A stretch of 64,000 bases of DNA, from contig JAUIMM010000135.1 in the NCBI GenBank assembly GCA_031769625.1, positions 6,933,501 to 6,997,500 on the forward strand, read 5' to 3'. Position numbers and translations under genes: made by a program. The notes under the pieces are model-generated. The model was not told the DNA's origin. It saw only the letters and a list, made by a program, of their open reading frames with translations, and did no database searches. This DNA comes from Taudactylus pleione (taxonomy: Eukaryota > Chordata > Amphibia > Anura > Myobatrachidae). This document shows, one piece after another, positions 53,530-64,000 of this stretch. The number at the start of each line of letters is the position of its first letter. Within the stretch, counting starts at the first letter, position 1.

Positions 53530-55330
53530 TAGAGATGTGTGCCGACCCCCGTGTTTTGGTTTTGGATCTGTATCACCTCTGGTTTTGGATCTGGATTGGT
53601 TTTGCCAAACCGCCCTTTCGTGTTTTTTTTGGGGTTTTGGATCCGCTTTTTAAAAAAAAAAAAATCATATACAGCTAAAATCACATCATTTGGGCCTGTT
53701 TTTGATCCTACAGTATTATTGACCTCCATAACATTTATTTACACTCGTTTCCAGTCAATTTTGACCACCTCACAGCTCATAATATTGTTTTCATTCAGTT
53801 TAGGCCCAGAATTTTCACCAAGCTAGCTGGCTGACTAAGCTAAGCGGCAGCAGTGGGCGGCACAAACATGTGGCAGTTCAACTTCCAACATGGCACATCA
53901 GGAAACAAATGTTTTTATTATTCAAGAGGCTGAGGGAGTTTGAGTATGTATGTAGTTGAAGGCAGGGATAGGAAGGGTTGATTGGTAGTAAATTTAATTA
54001 AATTTTTTGATTCTGAAGTAAATTTATGAGGAAGAAGGGGAGGGGAGGCATTTACAAAAAATATTTTACTCATTCACATCAGTCCTTGCCCCAGAAGAAT
54101 CCTTGAGCACCATGCCTACTGCTGGGAGTGGATTTTCAACCCAGAAGGGGACCAGGAAGACTTCTAGTTGTGCTTTCCAAAACAACTGACTGTTAAAAAA
54201 TCCTTTGCAAAGATTCCACTTGAAAAGCATTTCCCAACCTGTACAGGGACATTAAAAAAACATTGTTAGTTAATGGCTGTCAAACTGTTGTTGTACCCAC
54301 TGTCCACTTAACCAGCACAGATATGTAGACAAGTGGAACAGAGCAAATGCAAGATTTGAGATTTCAGATTTAAATCTTATGTTGTGTCTTTCTTGAGAAT
54401 TCTTGAGCATCATGCCTGCTGCTGGGAGTGGATTTTCATCCCAAAAGGGATGAAGGCATTGTTTCTTCTTCCCAACAGACACAGATCTGAAGAGCTCAAG
54501 TGGCACTTGATGCTGCGATGGCATCTCCTTCAGTTTCTCCAGCAAGTGCATCTGCTAAGAAAACACTTAACTTTCAAAACACCCACTGGTGATGCAGATG
54601 AGTCAACACAACCAAGTTTTGACATATGGTCGGGTCAGACTCAGAATTGCCTACAATCAATGTCACCTCTACCGTGACTCCATCTGATATGGTCACCATT
54701 CAAAGAATGGTTGAGGACTATTTAAAAATATTTAATGATAGAATCCAAATAGGCATGTCAGACATGGTAGGAAAAAAAAGGTAATTTGGAGGCCATTGCA
54801 CAAACTGGCTTTGCTTTACTTGAGTTGCCCACCCTCCAGTGTGATCGGCCTGAAACTACTTCCCCAAAATGTGGAAAAGACGATGTTCATCAAAATGAAC
54901 TACACATTCTACGAGAAAGATCTTTACAGTGAACTACGTGCAAAAATTACAGAGGCACCTGTAATGGTGGATTCCAGTGGGGACAACTTAATATTGTGTG
55001 AAGAAGATGATGTATACATCACCCCAGATTCTACCAGCACCCAAGCCTATATCATCATCCCATCCAGTGTTGTGTAAAATTTAAGCTGCGCTCCCTGTTA
55101 GATTGGGGAGTCATTGTCCACTTTAGTGGATGTGAGCTCCATTTTAGTCCATATCACCACACCCCCTACGCATCTTCTGACCTGGGCTACAGGAGGAGCA
55201 GCTGCACTCTGGAATATGGTTGCATGGAGTTGCTCCTTTGACTCGCTGTAATTTAGGTAGAGGGGCCATGGGTAGGGAGTAGGGACACTATAATCAGAGA
55301 ATGCAGTTTTAGCTGATTTATTCTATTCTT
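53530..55330 (+). mobile_element. hAT copy 3, decayed
   Basis: Left end TAGAGATGTGTGCCGACCCC followed by GTTTTGGATCTGGATTGG. Transposase remains lie at 54380-55077. The right end is not clearly seen. Confidence 0.75.
54380..55077 (+). pseudogene. hAT transposase remnant (C-terminal half) of copy 3
   Basis: In changing frames: ADESTQPSFDIWSG (54590-54640), a TPSDMVTIQRMVEDY-like block (54675-54720), KLALLYLSCPPSSV (54800-54840), then LPQNVEKTMFIKMN and MVDSSGDNLILCEEDDVY (54860-55020). Compared with copy 2 about 35 codons are missing between CPPSSV and LPQNVEK. Frameshifts show inactivity. Confidence 0.8.
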
Positions 55331-55635
55331 TAAACCATATCCTCTATTTTCACCTTTTGAAAATATGTTTATGTGAATCTCAGTTGAGGCGTTTGTGATG
55401 TCATTATGTTTATTATGTAATGCACATTATTATTATGTAATGCACATTATTTAGCACTTTGTTGTGGTAAGTGAAAAGTTGAATTTTTTTATTGCTAACT
55501 TTGTGTTATTAAATTGAAAAATTGTGTTACAGTGTCACAAGATTTTTTTATGAATAAGAAAAGAATAACAAACTGCGCTACCACTTACAGTATGAAAAAA
55601 AAAATAACGAATACACTGCGTTTCCACTAACAGTG
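55331..55635. other. AT-rich flank of hAT copy 3
   Basis: Contains a short duplication (TTATTATGTAATGCACATTA at about 55408-55450). No gene. Confidence 0.4.
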
Positions 55636-56260
55636 TCAATATTTTTTACAAATACACCCCTGCAGCCCCTGCCCCTGGGTGGACACAGCAGCCCCTGCCC
55701 TGGATGGACACAGCAACCCCTGGATGGACACAGCAGACCCTGGATAGGCACAGAGGCCCCTGCCCTTCATGGACACAGCAACCCCTGGATGGACACCACA
55801 GACCCTGGATAGGCACAGAAGCCCCTGCCCTTGATGGACACAGCAACCCCTGGATGGACACAGCAACCCCTGGATGGACACAGCAAACCCTTGATTAACG
55901 ACACAGGCAGTACATTGTTGATAAGTGCGGCTAACACGCGCACACACACAGAAAAAAAAAACACTTTTATTAATTTTATTTTTTTTACACTGGGGGGAAG
56001 AGCACCCCTGAATGAGGCAGCAGTCCCTTGATAAACAACACAGGCAGCACCCCTGCGCAGCTATGTTGCTGATAAGTGCGCCTAACACGCACACACACAC
56101 ACACAGAAAAAAAACCACTTATAATATTAACATATATGTTTTTGCATTGGGGGGAAGAGTACCCCTGTACAAGGCAGCAGCCCCTTGATTAACAACACAG
56201 GCAGCACGCTTGGTGCAGCTATGTTGTTGATAAGTGCTGCTAACTGTTAAATTCGTAAAT
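55636..56260 (-). repeat. hAT-type internal arrays, minus orientation
   Basis: First (55655-55890) a short-unit array of CCCCTGGATGGACACAGCAA type. Then two to three units of about 150 bp with GTTGATAAGTGCGGCTAACA, CACACACAGAAAAAAAA and GGGGGGAAGAGCACCCCTG. They resemble arrays at 58.85-59.2 and 60.8-61.1 kb. Confidence 0.75.
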
Positions 56261-57330
56261 AAACCTTTTAATACATTCCTGCCTATAAACCTCTAAGATT
56301 CACCTGCCTAGAACCTCTAAGACAAAACCTGCCTGTACCTTCTAAAACCACAAGATGTCGCTATTTTGATTATACCATTAATGAAATACCAAGACAGTTG
56401 AATAGCGGTCCGAAGCGCTAAAGATTATTATTCAGGTAAAAGTACAGATGTTACAACGCTATGATCTAATAATGAGCGCAAATAAATTGTACAAACATTA
56501 GGTCATAAGGTACAGTTAAAATACATGAAACGGTTATTAAAGATCAAAATACAATGAGCAATATCAGACTGAGAGAGAGAGAGAGAGAGAGAGAGACAAT
56601 AAATACAATGAGAGATTTATCAATGTCTGCTGAGAGCACATGTTCAAGATGGCTGGTGATGGAGTGTGTGTGTGTTTGTTTGTGTGTGAGGTTGGGAATG
56701 CTTCCTGCCCTATTGTTCAAACCGCATGGTCTACAAACAAACTCCATTATGAAGCTACCTCACTGAAATCTCCCATAATGCCATAGTTAATTAAATATGC
56801 ACGCTGGATATCATATGCCAACACATCAGGCAAACACTGCACCATTTAATATTCCAACATGTACCACACAAGCTGATTCCAATATACAACACAATACCAT
56901 CCTACTACAGACCTCATCCAGTAGTCACTAGACCGTGGGGAGGGGGAAGGGCCGAAGCACATGTTTTTCCTTTGTTTGCAAGCCTCAGGATCCCTAGGCA
57001 AACTCCATCCTGCACCAAGCTGCAACTCCGCAAATCATCCATCAATGACCACAACCACAACAAAGACAATATACCTATCTGACCCACACAACACCACAAC
57101 TGGGCAGAATCACCATTTCCCTTGTTCACCCCACATGGAGGCAAGCCATCTCCAACAAACCGCAGACAACATACCCATCTGACTCACACAACACCACACG
57201 GCAACCACCCATGACCATTCAAAGCTGCCATCTATTCAACCTCCATGATACAACACTGACACCACCCTATGATCACATTCATGAGTATACAACACACACC
57301 AAGCCCATCTCTCCCAAGCAGAGATACCGT
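56261..57330. other. Unassigned region with a (GA)n microsatellite
   Basis: (GA)n at about 56572-56596. 56880-57330 is strikingly A/C-rich (ACCACAAC, CACACAACACCACA) on the plus strand. No gene recognised. Confidence 0.4.
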
Positions 57331-57335
57331 TCAGA

Positions 57336-57468
57336 ACACATGGCAAGGCCCCAACACAGAACACATGGCAAGGCCCCAACACAGAACACATGGCAAGGCC
57401 CCAACACAGAACACATGGCAAGGCCCCAACACAGAACACATGGCAAGGCCCCAACACAGAACACACCA
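57336..57468. repeat. 25-bp tandem repeat, about 5 copies
   Basis: ACACATGGCAAGGCCCCAAC followed by ACAGA, nearly without mismatches. As 25 is not a multiple of three and the unit has no stop, all frames stay open, which explains several overlapping apparent proteins here. Confidence 0.95.
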
Positions 57469-58849
57469 GAGGGTCTCAATCAACCAGCATCAATCATCCA
57501 CAAATATCACAATTCCACAATCAATCCCTTTCCTGCATGCTAACAACAGACCACTGTACCCTACAGTGCAGATGAAAAGCACAGACCAGACAACACATCA
57601 TCCACTGCATGCCAACGCAGACCCATGAATATCCTTAGAAAACTACAAACCACACACCATGCTAAGCTAATAACAGATTAACACCAAACATAGCTACAGA
57701 CACCCAAATAGGCTAAATATTGCACATTTTATACTCAGCTATAACCCAGGGGAACTGAGATCCATATTCCGTTGTCTTGTGAGAGAGGAAACCTCTCTCT
57801 CCTCCAAAGATCTGCCAGTCTCTGCTAAACTGTGTTTTCTCAGGATGTGCATGCTATGTTCCCGCCCCCTTTTACCTGTGAGGTCATCAGAAAGGGAGTA
57901 TCCTTTTGGTTATCTGAAACTACTGTTAATTAGATTCTACTCTCAGCTAGCTAGCTCTATTGATTAGACTGGAATAACCTGTCCTTTGGAGAAATCTGTT
58001 ACAGGGCATTTATTGGACAATTCCAAATGGATACAAAAGGTCTCCAACCTCCTTTTGTATCCCCCAACATGCAAATCTAAGCTGCTATGGAAAACAACAT
58101 TTCAAATAGATATTCTCTCTAACATTCATATTTCATAGCCGCATGTTCTGATCTTCATATTGATGTCACCGGAATGCTGTGGAAACAGAGTCGATCAGTA
58201 CGGTTCCACACACAGTTCAATTGTCATTTACTAAGCCATAGTTACAGAAAACATTCATTTCTTAATTATCCTTTTTGCGTTACGGGACCATTGCTTTTAA
58301 ATGTATGTATGCGGGGAAAACACCACTGAATTGCGTTGTGCGTCTGAGGGTCGGTGGGGCACTAAGCGAGCAGCACTAAGCTGGAAGGGCATCTATGTGT
58401 GTGTGTGGCCAGGATCACTAAAAAACTGACTATATTTTGTTTAACATTGTGTGTATGAGTTGCAGGGAATTTTGCTACTTTTCAAATATAAGTCTGTGTG
58501 ATATTATAAATGGGCCACATATACACACACATATATATATATATGTATATATATATATACACATATACAAGCACACATGTATTTTTCTGATGTTTTTAAA
58601 CTGCAATTGCAAAATGTGTTTATACAGTGAATTTAATTCTCATACAGGAAGGAGGCTTCCAGCTGTGCTGTCGGAGCCTCCCTGTCTAGTCTGCCTGTGT
58701 TTGAAGAAGGCTGACTATGTACCTTTTGTTTACAAAATAGTGCTGTGAGATTTAATTTCTAAGATGGAGTCTTGGCCCTTTACAAGACAGCATTGCGCAG
58801 ATTCCAATTGCAAACAGATTCTGTCTTCGCCAATTATCCGGTTTTGACA
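57469..58849. other. Unassigned region with a (TA)n microsatellite
   Basis: TA/CA-rich stretch at about 58525-58570. No supported exon, RNA gene or structured element seen. Confidence 0.4.
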
Positions 58850-59437
58850 TAACACTCACACACACACAGAAAAAAAACACTTTTTTATTTTTTTCACACT
58901 GGGGGTGAAGATCACCCTTGATGGACAGAGCACCCCCTGGACAACACAGCAGCACCCCTTTATGGACTGAAGTGACACAGGAGCCACTGAATCTCCCTCT
59001 CCTGTCTGCAGCACAGCTCCTATAGACAACAACACAGCCCTTATGGACAACAGCACAGCACAGCACAGCCAGCCCCATGGACAACAGCCAGCCCCTATAG
59101 ACAACAGCTAGCCCCTATAGACAACAGCAGCCAGCCCCTATGACAACAGCAGCCAGCCCTTATGCACAGCAACAGCACAGCCGCTATGGATGACAACAAC
59201 AGCACAGCCCCTCCCTAGCTTCCTCTTCACTATCCACAGCCGGAACGAAAATGGCGGCGAGCGCGGGAACCTTTATTGGATCTAAAATCCTGCAAGAATC
59301 CGAGAGCGGGAGGATGGCGTTTTGCTCGCTTTGAGATCCGAGTCAGACGAGAAAACCCGAGCCGGATTCTGATCTCACCTTGGATCTGCAAGTTCGGGTG
59401 GGCCCGGTTCTCTGAGAACTGGACCCGCTCATCTCTA
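58850..59437 (-). mobile_element. hAT copy 4: 5' end and array, minus orientation
   Basis: The end at 59437 reads, on the minus strand, TAGAGATGAGCGGGTCCAG. Next come the AAATGGTGGC-less 5' region with CGCCATCCTCCC, the GGCTGTGGATAGTGAAGAGG phrase, and a short-unit array (CCCCTATAGACAACAGC, 59030-59210). It faces hAT copy 5 head to head, 345 bases away. Confidence 0.7.
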
Positions 59438-59941
59438 ACTGTAACGACAGAATTTGGGAACCTCTGCTCTAAGCCACACACATTTACTGACCCATTGATC
59501 TGTCCTTTCCCATCTACTATTTACTGGGACAGTTGGGGGGGGTATGTTTTTATGCTATATGGTTCTCATAGGGCTTTATGCCTATATAGATTTAACTCTC
59601 AGGAGCAATATGGTTCAAAATTGGGAAGGCTATAAATTATTATATGTAAATATGACAGCACATTTCGGGTACATATATATAATAAGGCACTATGGGGTCT
59701 ATTTACTAAGCATATATATCACAAGGATTGCTATGGATCAACAGAATGTCTGTACCTTGTGGTACTGTAGCTGTATAATATGTAGAGAGGAGCGGGTTTG
59801 GATCTCAGAGATCCAAACCCACCTGAACTTAGAGATGCGGGGTGAGAACCGAACATTCGTTCGGTTCCCCCGCCAACCCCGGATCTCAAACTGAGGCAAA
59901 ACAGAGACGAAATCTCGCGGCTCACGAGGTTTCGTCTCTGC

Positions 59942-59950
59942 TTTATAAGG
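59942..59950 (+). promoter_or_regulatory. TATA-like box of hAT copy 5
   Basis: TTTATAAGG at the position equivalent to TATATAAGG in hAT copy 2, followed by the conserved CACCATTT...CGGCTGTGGA phrase. Confidence 0.45.
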
Positions 59951-60017
59951 AGGAGCCCGCGTCGCCACCATTTCACTCCGGCTGTGGAGAGTGAACAGGG
60001 AGGGTGGGTAGTGTAGG

Positions 60018-60808
60018 GCTGGTGGTGTCTGCTGTGTTCATCTGAGCTGGTGGTGTCTGCTGTGTTCATCTGAGCTGGTGGTGTCTTCTGTATCTATCTG
60101 GGCTGGTGCTGTCTGCGGTGTCCATCTAGGCTGGTGCTGTCTGCTGTGTCCATCTGGGCTGGTGCTGTCTGCTGTGTTCATCTGAGCTGGTGGTGTCTTC
60201 TGTATCCATCTGGGCTGGTGGTGTCTGCTGTGTCCAACTAGGCTGGTGCTGTCTGCTGTGTCCATCTGAGCTGGTTCTGTCTGCTGTGTCCATCTGGGCT
60301 GGTGCTGTCTGCTGTGTCCATCTGGGCTGGTGCTGTCTGCTGTTTCCATCTGGGCTGGTGCTGTCTGCTGTGTCCATCTGAGTTGGTGGTGTCTTCTGTA
60401 TCCATCTGGGCTGGTGCTGTCTGCTGTGTCCATGTGGGCTGGTGCTGTCTGCTGTGTCCATCTGCGCTGGTGGTGTCTGCTGTGTCCATCTGGGCTGGTG
60501 CTGTCTGCTGTGTCCATCTGGGCTGGTGCTGTCTGCTGTGTCCATCTGGGCTGGTGCTGTCTGCTGTGTCCATCTGGGCTGGTGCTGTCTGCTGTGTCCA
60601 TCCAGGCTGGTACTGTCTGCTGTGTCCATCGGGGCTGGTGCTGTCTGCTGTGTCCATCAGGGCTGGTGCTGTCTGCTGTGTCCATCTGGGCTGTTGCTGT
60701 CTGCTATGTCCATCTGGGCTAGTGCTGTCTGCTGTGTCCATCTGGGCTGGTGCTGTCTGCTGTGTCCATCGGGGCTGGTGCTGTCTGATGTGTCCATCTG
60801 GGCTGGTA
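60018..60808. repeat. 28-bp minisatellite, about 28 copies
   Basis: Unit CTGGTGCTGTCTGCTGTGTC followed by CATCTGGG. Variants include TATCC for TGTCC and GAGCTGG for GGGCTGG. Long open frames on both strands (up to 215 codons, WTQQTAPAQMDTADSTSPDG-like) arise because three units equal 28 codons and the unit has no stop in any frame. Confidence 0.95.
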
Positions 60809-61094
60809 GCGTGCTGCCTGTGTCGTCAATCGCTGCTGCCTCGGTCAGGGGTGCTCCGGGCCCCAAGTTGTGGGCAAAAATAAAAAATGTATATAATAAA
60901 AAGTTTTTTTTGTGTGTGTGTGTGTGCGAGTGCACTTATTCAGACAGCAACCTAGTACTGCCTGTGGCCCCAAGTTGTGGGCCAAAAAATAAAAACTATA
61001 TAATAAAAAGTGTATTTTTTTTTGTGTGTGCATTAGCCACACTTATTCAGACGGCAACCTAGTGCTGCCTGTGTCATCAATCGCTGCTGCCTTA

Positions 61095-61642
61095 GGGCCT
61101 GATTCAGACCCACTCGCGAGCGGCTGTACGCTCGCAAGTGGGTCGATGGTCTGCACTGAGCATGCGCACGACGGAGGGAGCTCCGTCGTGCGCATGCGCC
61201 AGACACGACGAGCGAAGGACTTTCCTTCGCTCGTTGTGTCCGATCAAAGGGGGCGTGCTGTCAATGTTGATTGACAGCACGCCCCCTTTGGTGGGCGTGC
61301 CGGGGGCGTGCCTCCCTGACGGGGGCGTTCCCACGTTACGCCTCCCGTCAGAAGCCGGCCCACTGACATCACTAGTGATGTCAGTGGGAGTGATTTTGGC
61401 TCTGATAGAGCCAAAATCACTCCGGAGCTTGCGGTTGAAAACCTCAACCGCAGGCTCCGGCTCGCAATTTCGATGGTCGCGATGGTCACGACCATCGCGG
61501 CCATCAAAATGCACGCTCGTATAGCCTGTGGGTGGTGACCCACAGCTATACGAGCGTCCAGGAGGACGCTCCATGAAAAAGGAGCCCGGCCCTCATGCAG
61601 AGCGTGCGCTCTGCTCAGAGCGTACGGCTCTGAATGAGGGCC
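61095..61642. mobile_element. Harbinger-family hairpin-chain MITE, copy 3, best preserved
   Basis: Ends GGGCCTGATTCAGACCC and GGCTCTGAATGAGGGCC; TTA at 61092-61094 and 61643-61645. Hairpins in order: 61107-61144; 61161-61196 (16-bp perfect stem); 61202-61240; 61245-61290 (21-bp perfect stem, loop GTTG); 61316-61351; 61359-61388 (15-bp arms, no loop); 61388-61422 (16-bp stem); 61422-61460; 61472-61505; 61514-61556; 61598-61613. They cover nearly the whole 548 bp. It interrupts a hAT array whose uninterrupted phrase is at about 60828-60855. Confidence 0.9.
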
Positions 61643-61735
61643 TTAGTCAGGGGTGTTCTGGGCCACAAAAAACTAAAATAAATAATAAAACCATGGATTT
61701 ACTAACAGACATTTTTTTTTAAATATTAGTAAATG

Positions 61736-62310
61736 TGTGATTTAGCCCCAGAAACACAACATTGATGTTGAAGTGCGGTCAGGTGAGGTAGAGCATTTCC
61801 TGTCATACTTAGGGATATTCCACAGTTTTTAATATTAAACTTATATGAAAAATTTTGAGAAAATATTATAAATCTCTTCTTTGTATTATTCTAATAATTT
61901 TTATAGTCAAAACTCTGGAGTATAAAGTTTATGATGGGTGAGGCACTGCCTCCCCTGTCTAACTTTTCCACACATCCCTGATCAAAACACACCAAATTTC
62001 CAGCACTATATACTGCTGCACCTTTGTATAATGCCCACATGTACCCTCGGGTTCATATATGTATCTGGAAATCCTGCTCTGATACTAGCCAGTGCCTCCC
62101 CAGCCATTTACTTCACCGCACGTCACTGATCGACCTTTAGTAAATATATCCCTAATCTTCATATGACATTCTATAAAATGACAGGTAGAAGCTGATTGGG
62201 CAACTTCTCCACCAGTCAAGTTTTCCACTCTTTTCACTGCTTGGTACATCAAACCAGGTGCTAGGTGGAAGAATGAATTAATAGAAAGTACTGTCCTCCT
62301 CTATTGCATT
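61736..62310. other. Unassigned AT-rich stretch
   Basis: No gene or structured repeat recognised. Confidence 0.35.
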
Positions 62311-62450
62311 GATAATGTCCCCAGTGTCGGACTGGGGCATGAAAGGCCCACCAGGGGAATGGAACCACAGAGGCCCACTAAGGGGCATGCCAACAGCTGA
62401 AAGGAAGTGTGGTCATCTGACCAGGGAGGAGTGGCCAGCCATTATAGCAG
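62311..62450. mobile_element. MITE fragment (CCCAGTGTCGGACTGGGGCA type)
   Basis: CAGTGTCGGACTGGGGCATG then AAAGGCCCACCAGGGGAAT, the end of a repeat common in vertebrate genomes as I recall. The partner end is missing. Confidence 0.5.
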
Positions 62451-62465
62451 CGCCATAGTATAGTA

Positions 62466-63252
62466 CAGTGATTCCCAACCTTGGTTCTCAAGGCACACTA
62501 ACAGTCCTGGTTTTAGTGATATCTATGCTTGAACACAGGTGGTTAAATCAAAATAACTAAGGTAATAATTAAGGGCCTGATTCAGAGCCGGACGCAATTA
62601 GCACTCGCTTGTCCTGAAAATAGGGGTGGCTATTCAAATGAACCGTTCGCTGTTTGCAGTCTGTTCACGCCTCAAGGTCTGAACGAGCATACAAAACTTG
62701 CGGTCGTTTTTTGGGAAACTACGCCCCCTGGCCGCTCACATCCTACGTCATGTCCGCTATTTATTAGATTAATTGATTACATCGAACAGGGTATGAACTG
62801 CTCGCTATTCTTGTGGTCGGTTTTTGCTACCACAATTTTGCGAGCAGTTCTGGCTAAAAAATAACCCAGTGACATGGTCAATGACACTGCTGTTTTAATT
62901 ATGCACACCCATAGAACGCCCGTTTTGACCTTTAAGCACGCCTGCATTCTGATTTCCACTCCCCGTTTTCAAGCACCTTCCCCTGTTACCACCCACATAC
63001 GCCTCATTCTGTCACTCAAATTGTCAGGCATTCGCTATTTTGCGAACACATGAATTTCAGCCGCACTGACTGGTTCGCGCATGCGTATAACGATCCGTAC
63101 GCATGCGCAGTTGGCCAAACATCGCTCGGAGCGAACGAGCTGCCGCTTACAAGTGGCTCTGAATCAGGCCCTAAGTCACCAGTGCTTAAGTGTGGCTATC
63201 CTTAAAACCTGGACTGTTAGTGTGCCTTGAGGACTGTGGTTGGGAACCCTTG
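62466..63252. mobile_element. hAT-type MITE with exact 8-bp duplication, host of a Harbinger MITE
   Basis: CAGTGATTCCCAACCTTGGT...GGCACACTAACAGTCC at the left, GGACTGTTAGTGTGCCTTGA...TGGGAACCCTTG at the right. GTATAGTA at 62458-62465 and 63253-63260. Split by 62573-63171. Confidence 0.9.
62573..63171. mobile_element. Harbinger-family MITE sharing the autonomous terminal repeat
   Basis: Starts GGGCCTGATTCAGAGCCGGA (the following CGCAA also matches the autonomous left end) and ends GTGGCTCTGAATCAGGCCC. TAA at 62570-62572 and 63172-63174. The interior (599 bp) is AT-rich with GCGCATGCGT/ACGCATGCGC near the right end; it is not a hairpin chain. Confidence 0.9.
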
Positions 63253-63260
63253 GTATAGTA

Positions 63261-63639
63261 TATAAAGAAAAAATTGTACATTTCAAATAAGGCCAGTTTC
63301 ACATTTACTACTTTGTTTAATCCTATGTTGTATTATATTTTGGGGAGACACACTGACAGTGTATGTCCCCAGAATATTATACAAAGGATAACAAAACAGC
63401 AATTTAATTTAATAGTTTGTGTTAGCTAGCATAGACAGTGTGATCTCTAATGCATCTTCATAACACTGTCACTGACTGTTTTTTCTATAACCAGCTGAGT
63501 AAAGTTAAAAATGTCCTCCTGAGTTCCCCCTCTCTTTATTACAACAACACTAACATTGTTGGCTTAAGGCTCTATGGATCCACCTCTTTGCTGCTTACAT
63601 AGTATAGTACACCGACTCTGTCGAACTGTACTGTGGGCA
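63261..63639. other. Unassigned stretch
   Basis: No gene or repeat recognised. Confidence 0.35.
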
Positions 63640-64000
63640 TGATTCAGCAAGGAACGCAGTTGCTTATACGCACGCAATCAGTTGATTGCTGCGTACTGCA
63701 ATTGATTATGCATCGCAGTGCGCAAACTAGCAACTGCGATCGTGATTGCGATCAAAGAGAATACGCAGACCCATGGCAGAGTGCTTGACAAGAAGTGTAG
63801 TTTGTGGGTCGTGATGGGGGTGTGGTTGGGCGAACACAAGCGTGCCAGAGCATTTCAATGGAGTTGCAGGGGCGTGCATAAATTATCAACTGCGATACCA
63901 GAGGCCATCTGTCATAGCTGAAGTAAGCAATTCCTGATTAAGGTCTGGGCTTCATTAACCTTCCGATGTTACCGATAGTTTCTCTATGTTGGCCAAGTAT
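63640..64000. mobile_element. GCAACTGCGATCG-type MITE, cut by window end
   Basis: GCATGATTCAGCAAGGAACG at the left, then CGCAATCAGTTGATTGC and GCAACTGCGATCGTGATTGC. Related phrases occur near 29240 and 42065. The right end is partly beyond the window. Confidence 0.5.

Larger units (their letters stand above)
59783..61735 (+). mobile_element. hAT copy 5: 5' end, arrays, interrupted by a hairpin-chain MITE
   Basis: Starts TAGAGAGGAGCGGGTTTGG, with the palindrome GGATCTCAGAGATCC. A TTTATAAGG box (59942-59950) and CGTCGCCACCATTTCACTCC match hAT copy 2 at 23.97 kb. Then the 28-bp array and two to three units with ATAAAAAGTTTTTTTTGTGT. The right end is not found; transposase sequence is absent. 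Confidence 0.75.

Noticed and set aside
55646..56118. Cys/Gly-rich minus-strand frame (LLCPSRGCCVHQG-like)
   Set aside because: Array sequence of hAT type read in an open frame.
57211..57628. Overlapping frames with HRTHGKAPTQNTWQGPNTE-like repeats
   Set aside because: Generated by a 25-bp stop-free tandem repeat; not a gene.
60038..60741. Long overlapping open frames (up to 215 codons, both strands)
   Set aside because: They are readings of a stop-free 28-bp tandem repeat; no splice sites, start context or non-repeat flank supports a protein.
1..64000. tRNA, rRNA or snRNA genes
   Set aside because: I looked for tRNA boxes and snRNA-like stretches on both strands and saw none convincing; a covariance-model scan was not possible.

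Overview
The window looks like repeat-dense vertebrate nuclear DNA, most probably from a frog or another amphibian. The basis is the mix of elements: a DIRS-type tyrosine-recombinase retrotransposon, a Ty3/Gypsy pol, an L2-type LINE, BED/hAT transposons, PIF/Harbinger elements, a Tc1 end, a Tigger-like MITE and many two-ended MITEs. The few host exons have canonical GT/AG splice sites and match the MS4A (four-transmembrane) family. There is no bacterial gene organisation, and almost all long open frames come from transposons or tandem repeats.

Layout. 0-4.2 kb: DIRS fragment (+), Gypsy pol (-), a Harbinger-type MITE. 4.2-7.1 kb: two minisatellite families in an A-B-A order. 7.3-13.0 kb: a decayed BED/hAT transposon (-) broken by a Harbinger MITE (7949-8447) and by a 1.7-kb insertion with a 12-bp target duplication. 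13-20.6 kb: mostly unclassified DNA with a gag-like remnant, short duplications and a CCCTAA-rich MITE. 20.6-23.3 kb: a CCCTAA-like array split by a solo LTR. 23.5 kb: a possible MS4A N-terminal exon. 23.8-28.8 kb: a hAT element with both ends, whose transposase is largely replaced by tandem arrays. 28.8-31.3 kb: Tigger-like and Harbinger MITEs and an LTR fragment. 31.35-38.92 kb: a 7.56-kb Harbinger element with three genes. 39-41.9 kb: L2 LINE. 42.1-43.6 kb: five nested MITE insertions. 45.7-46.5 kb: an 18-copy 43-bp satellite. 46.59 and 51.86 kb: two MS4A exons. 47.2 kb: a hairpin-chain Harbinger MITE next to a Tc1 end. 53.5-61.7 kb: pieces of at least four more hAT copies, with a 28-bp array and another hairpin-chain MITE. 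62.5-63.3 kb: a hAT MITE containing a Harbinger MITE, both with exact target duplications.

How the parts fit. One Harbinger family links much of the window. The large copy encodes a DDE transposase (+, frameshifted), an apparently intact four-exon Myb/SANT-like protein (-) and a second, different Trp/Arg-rich predicted DNA-binding protein (-, slightly damaged). Five short elements share its terminal repeat. Three of those are chains of about ten consecutive hairpins, and between copies the hairpin arms differ in sequence while staying self-complementary. Several insertions fall inside other repeats that have an uninterrupted copy nearby, so their empty sites can be read directly.

Limits. Repeat names are superfamily-level recognition by eye. 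No database was searched, and edges of unclassified repeats are approximate.
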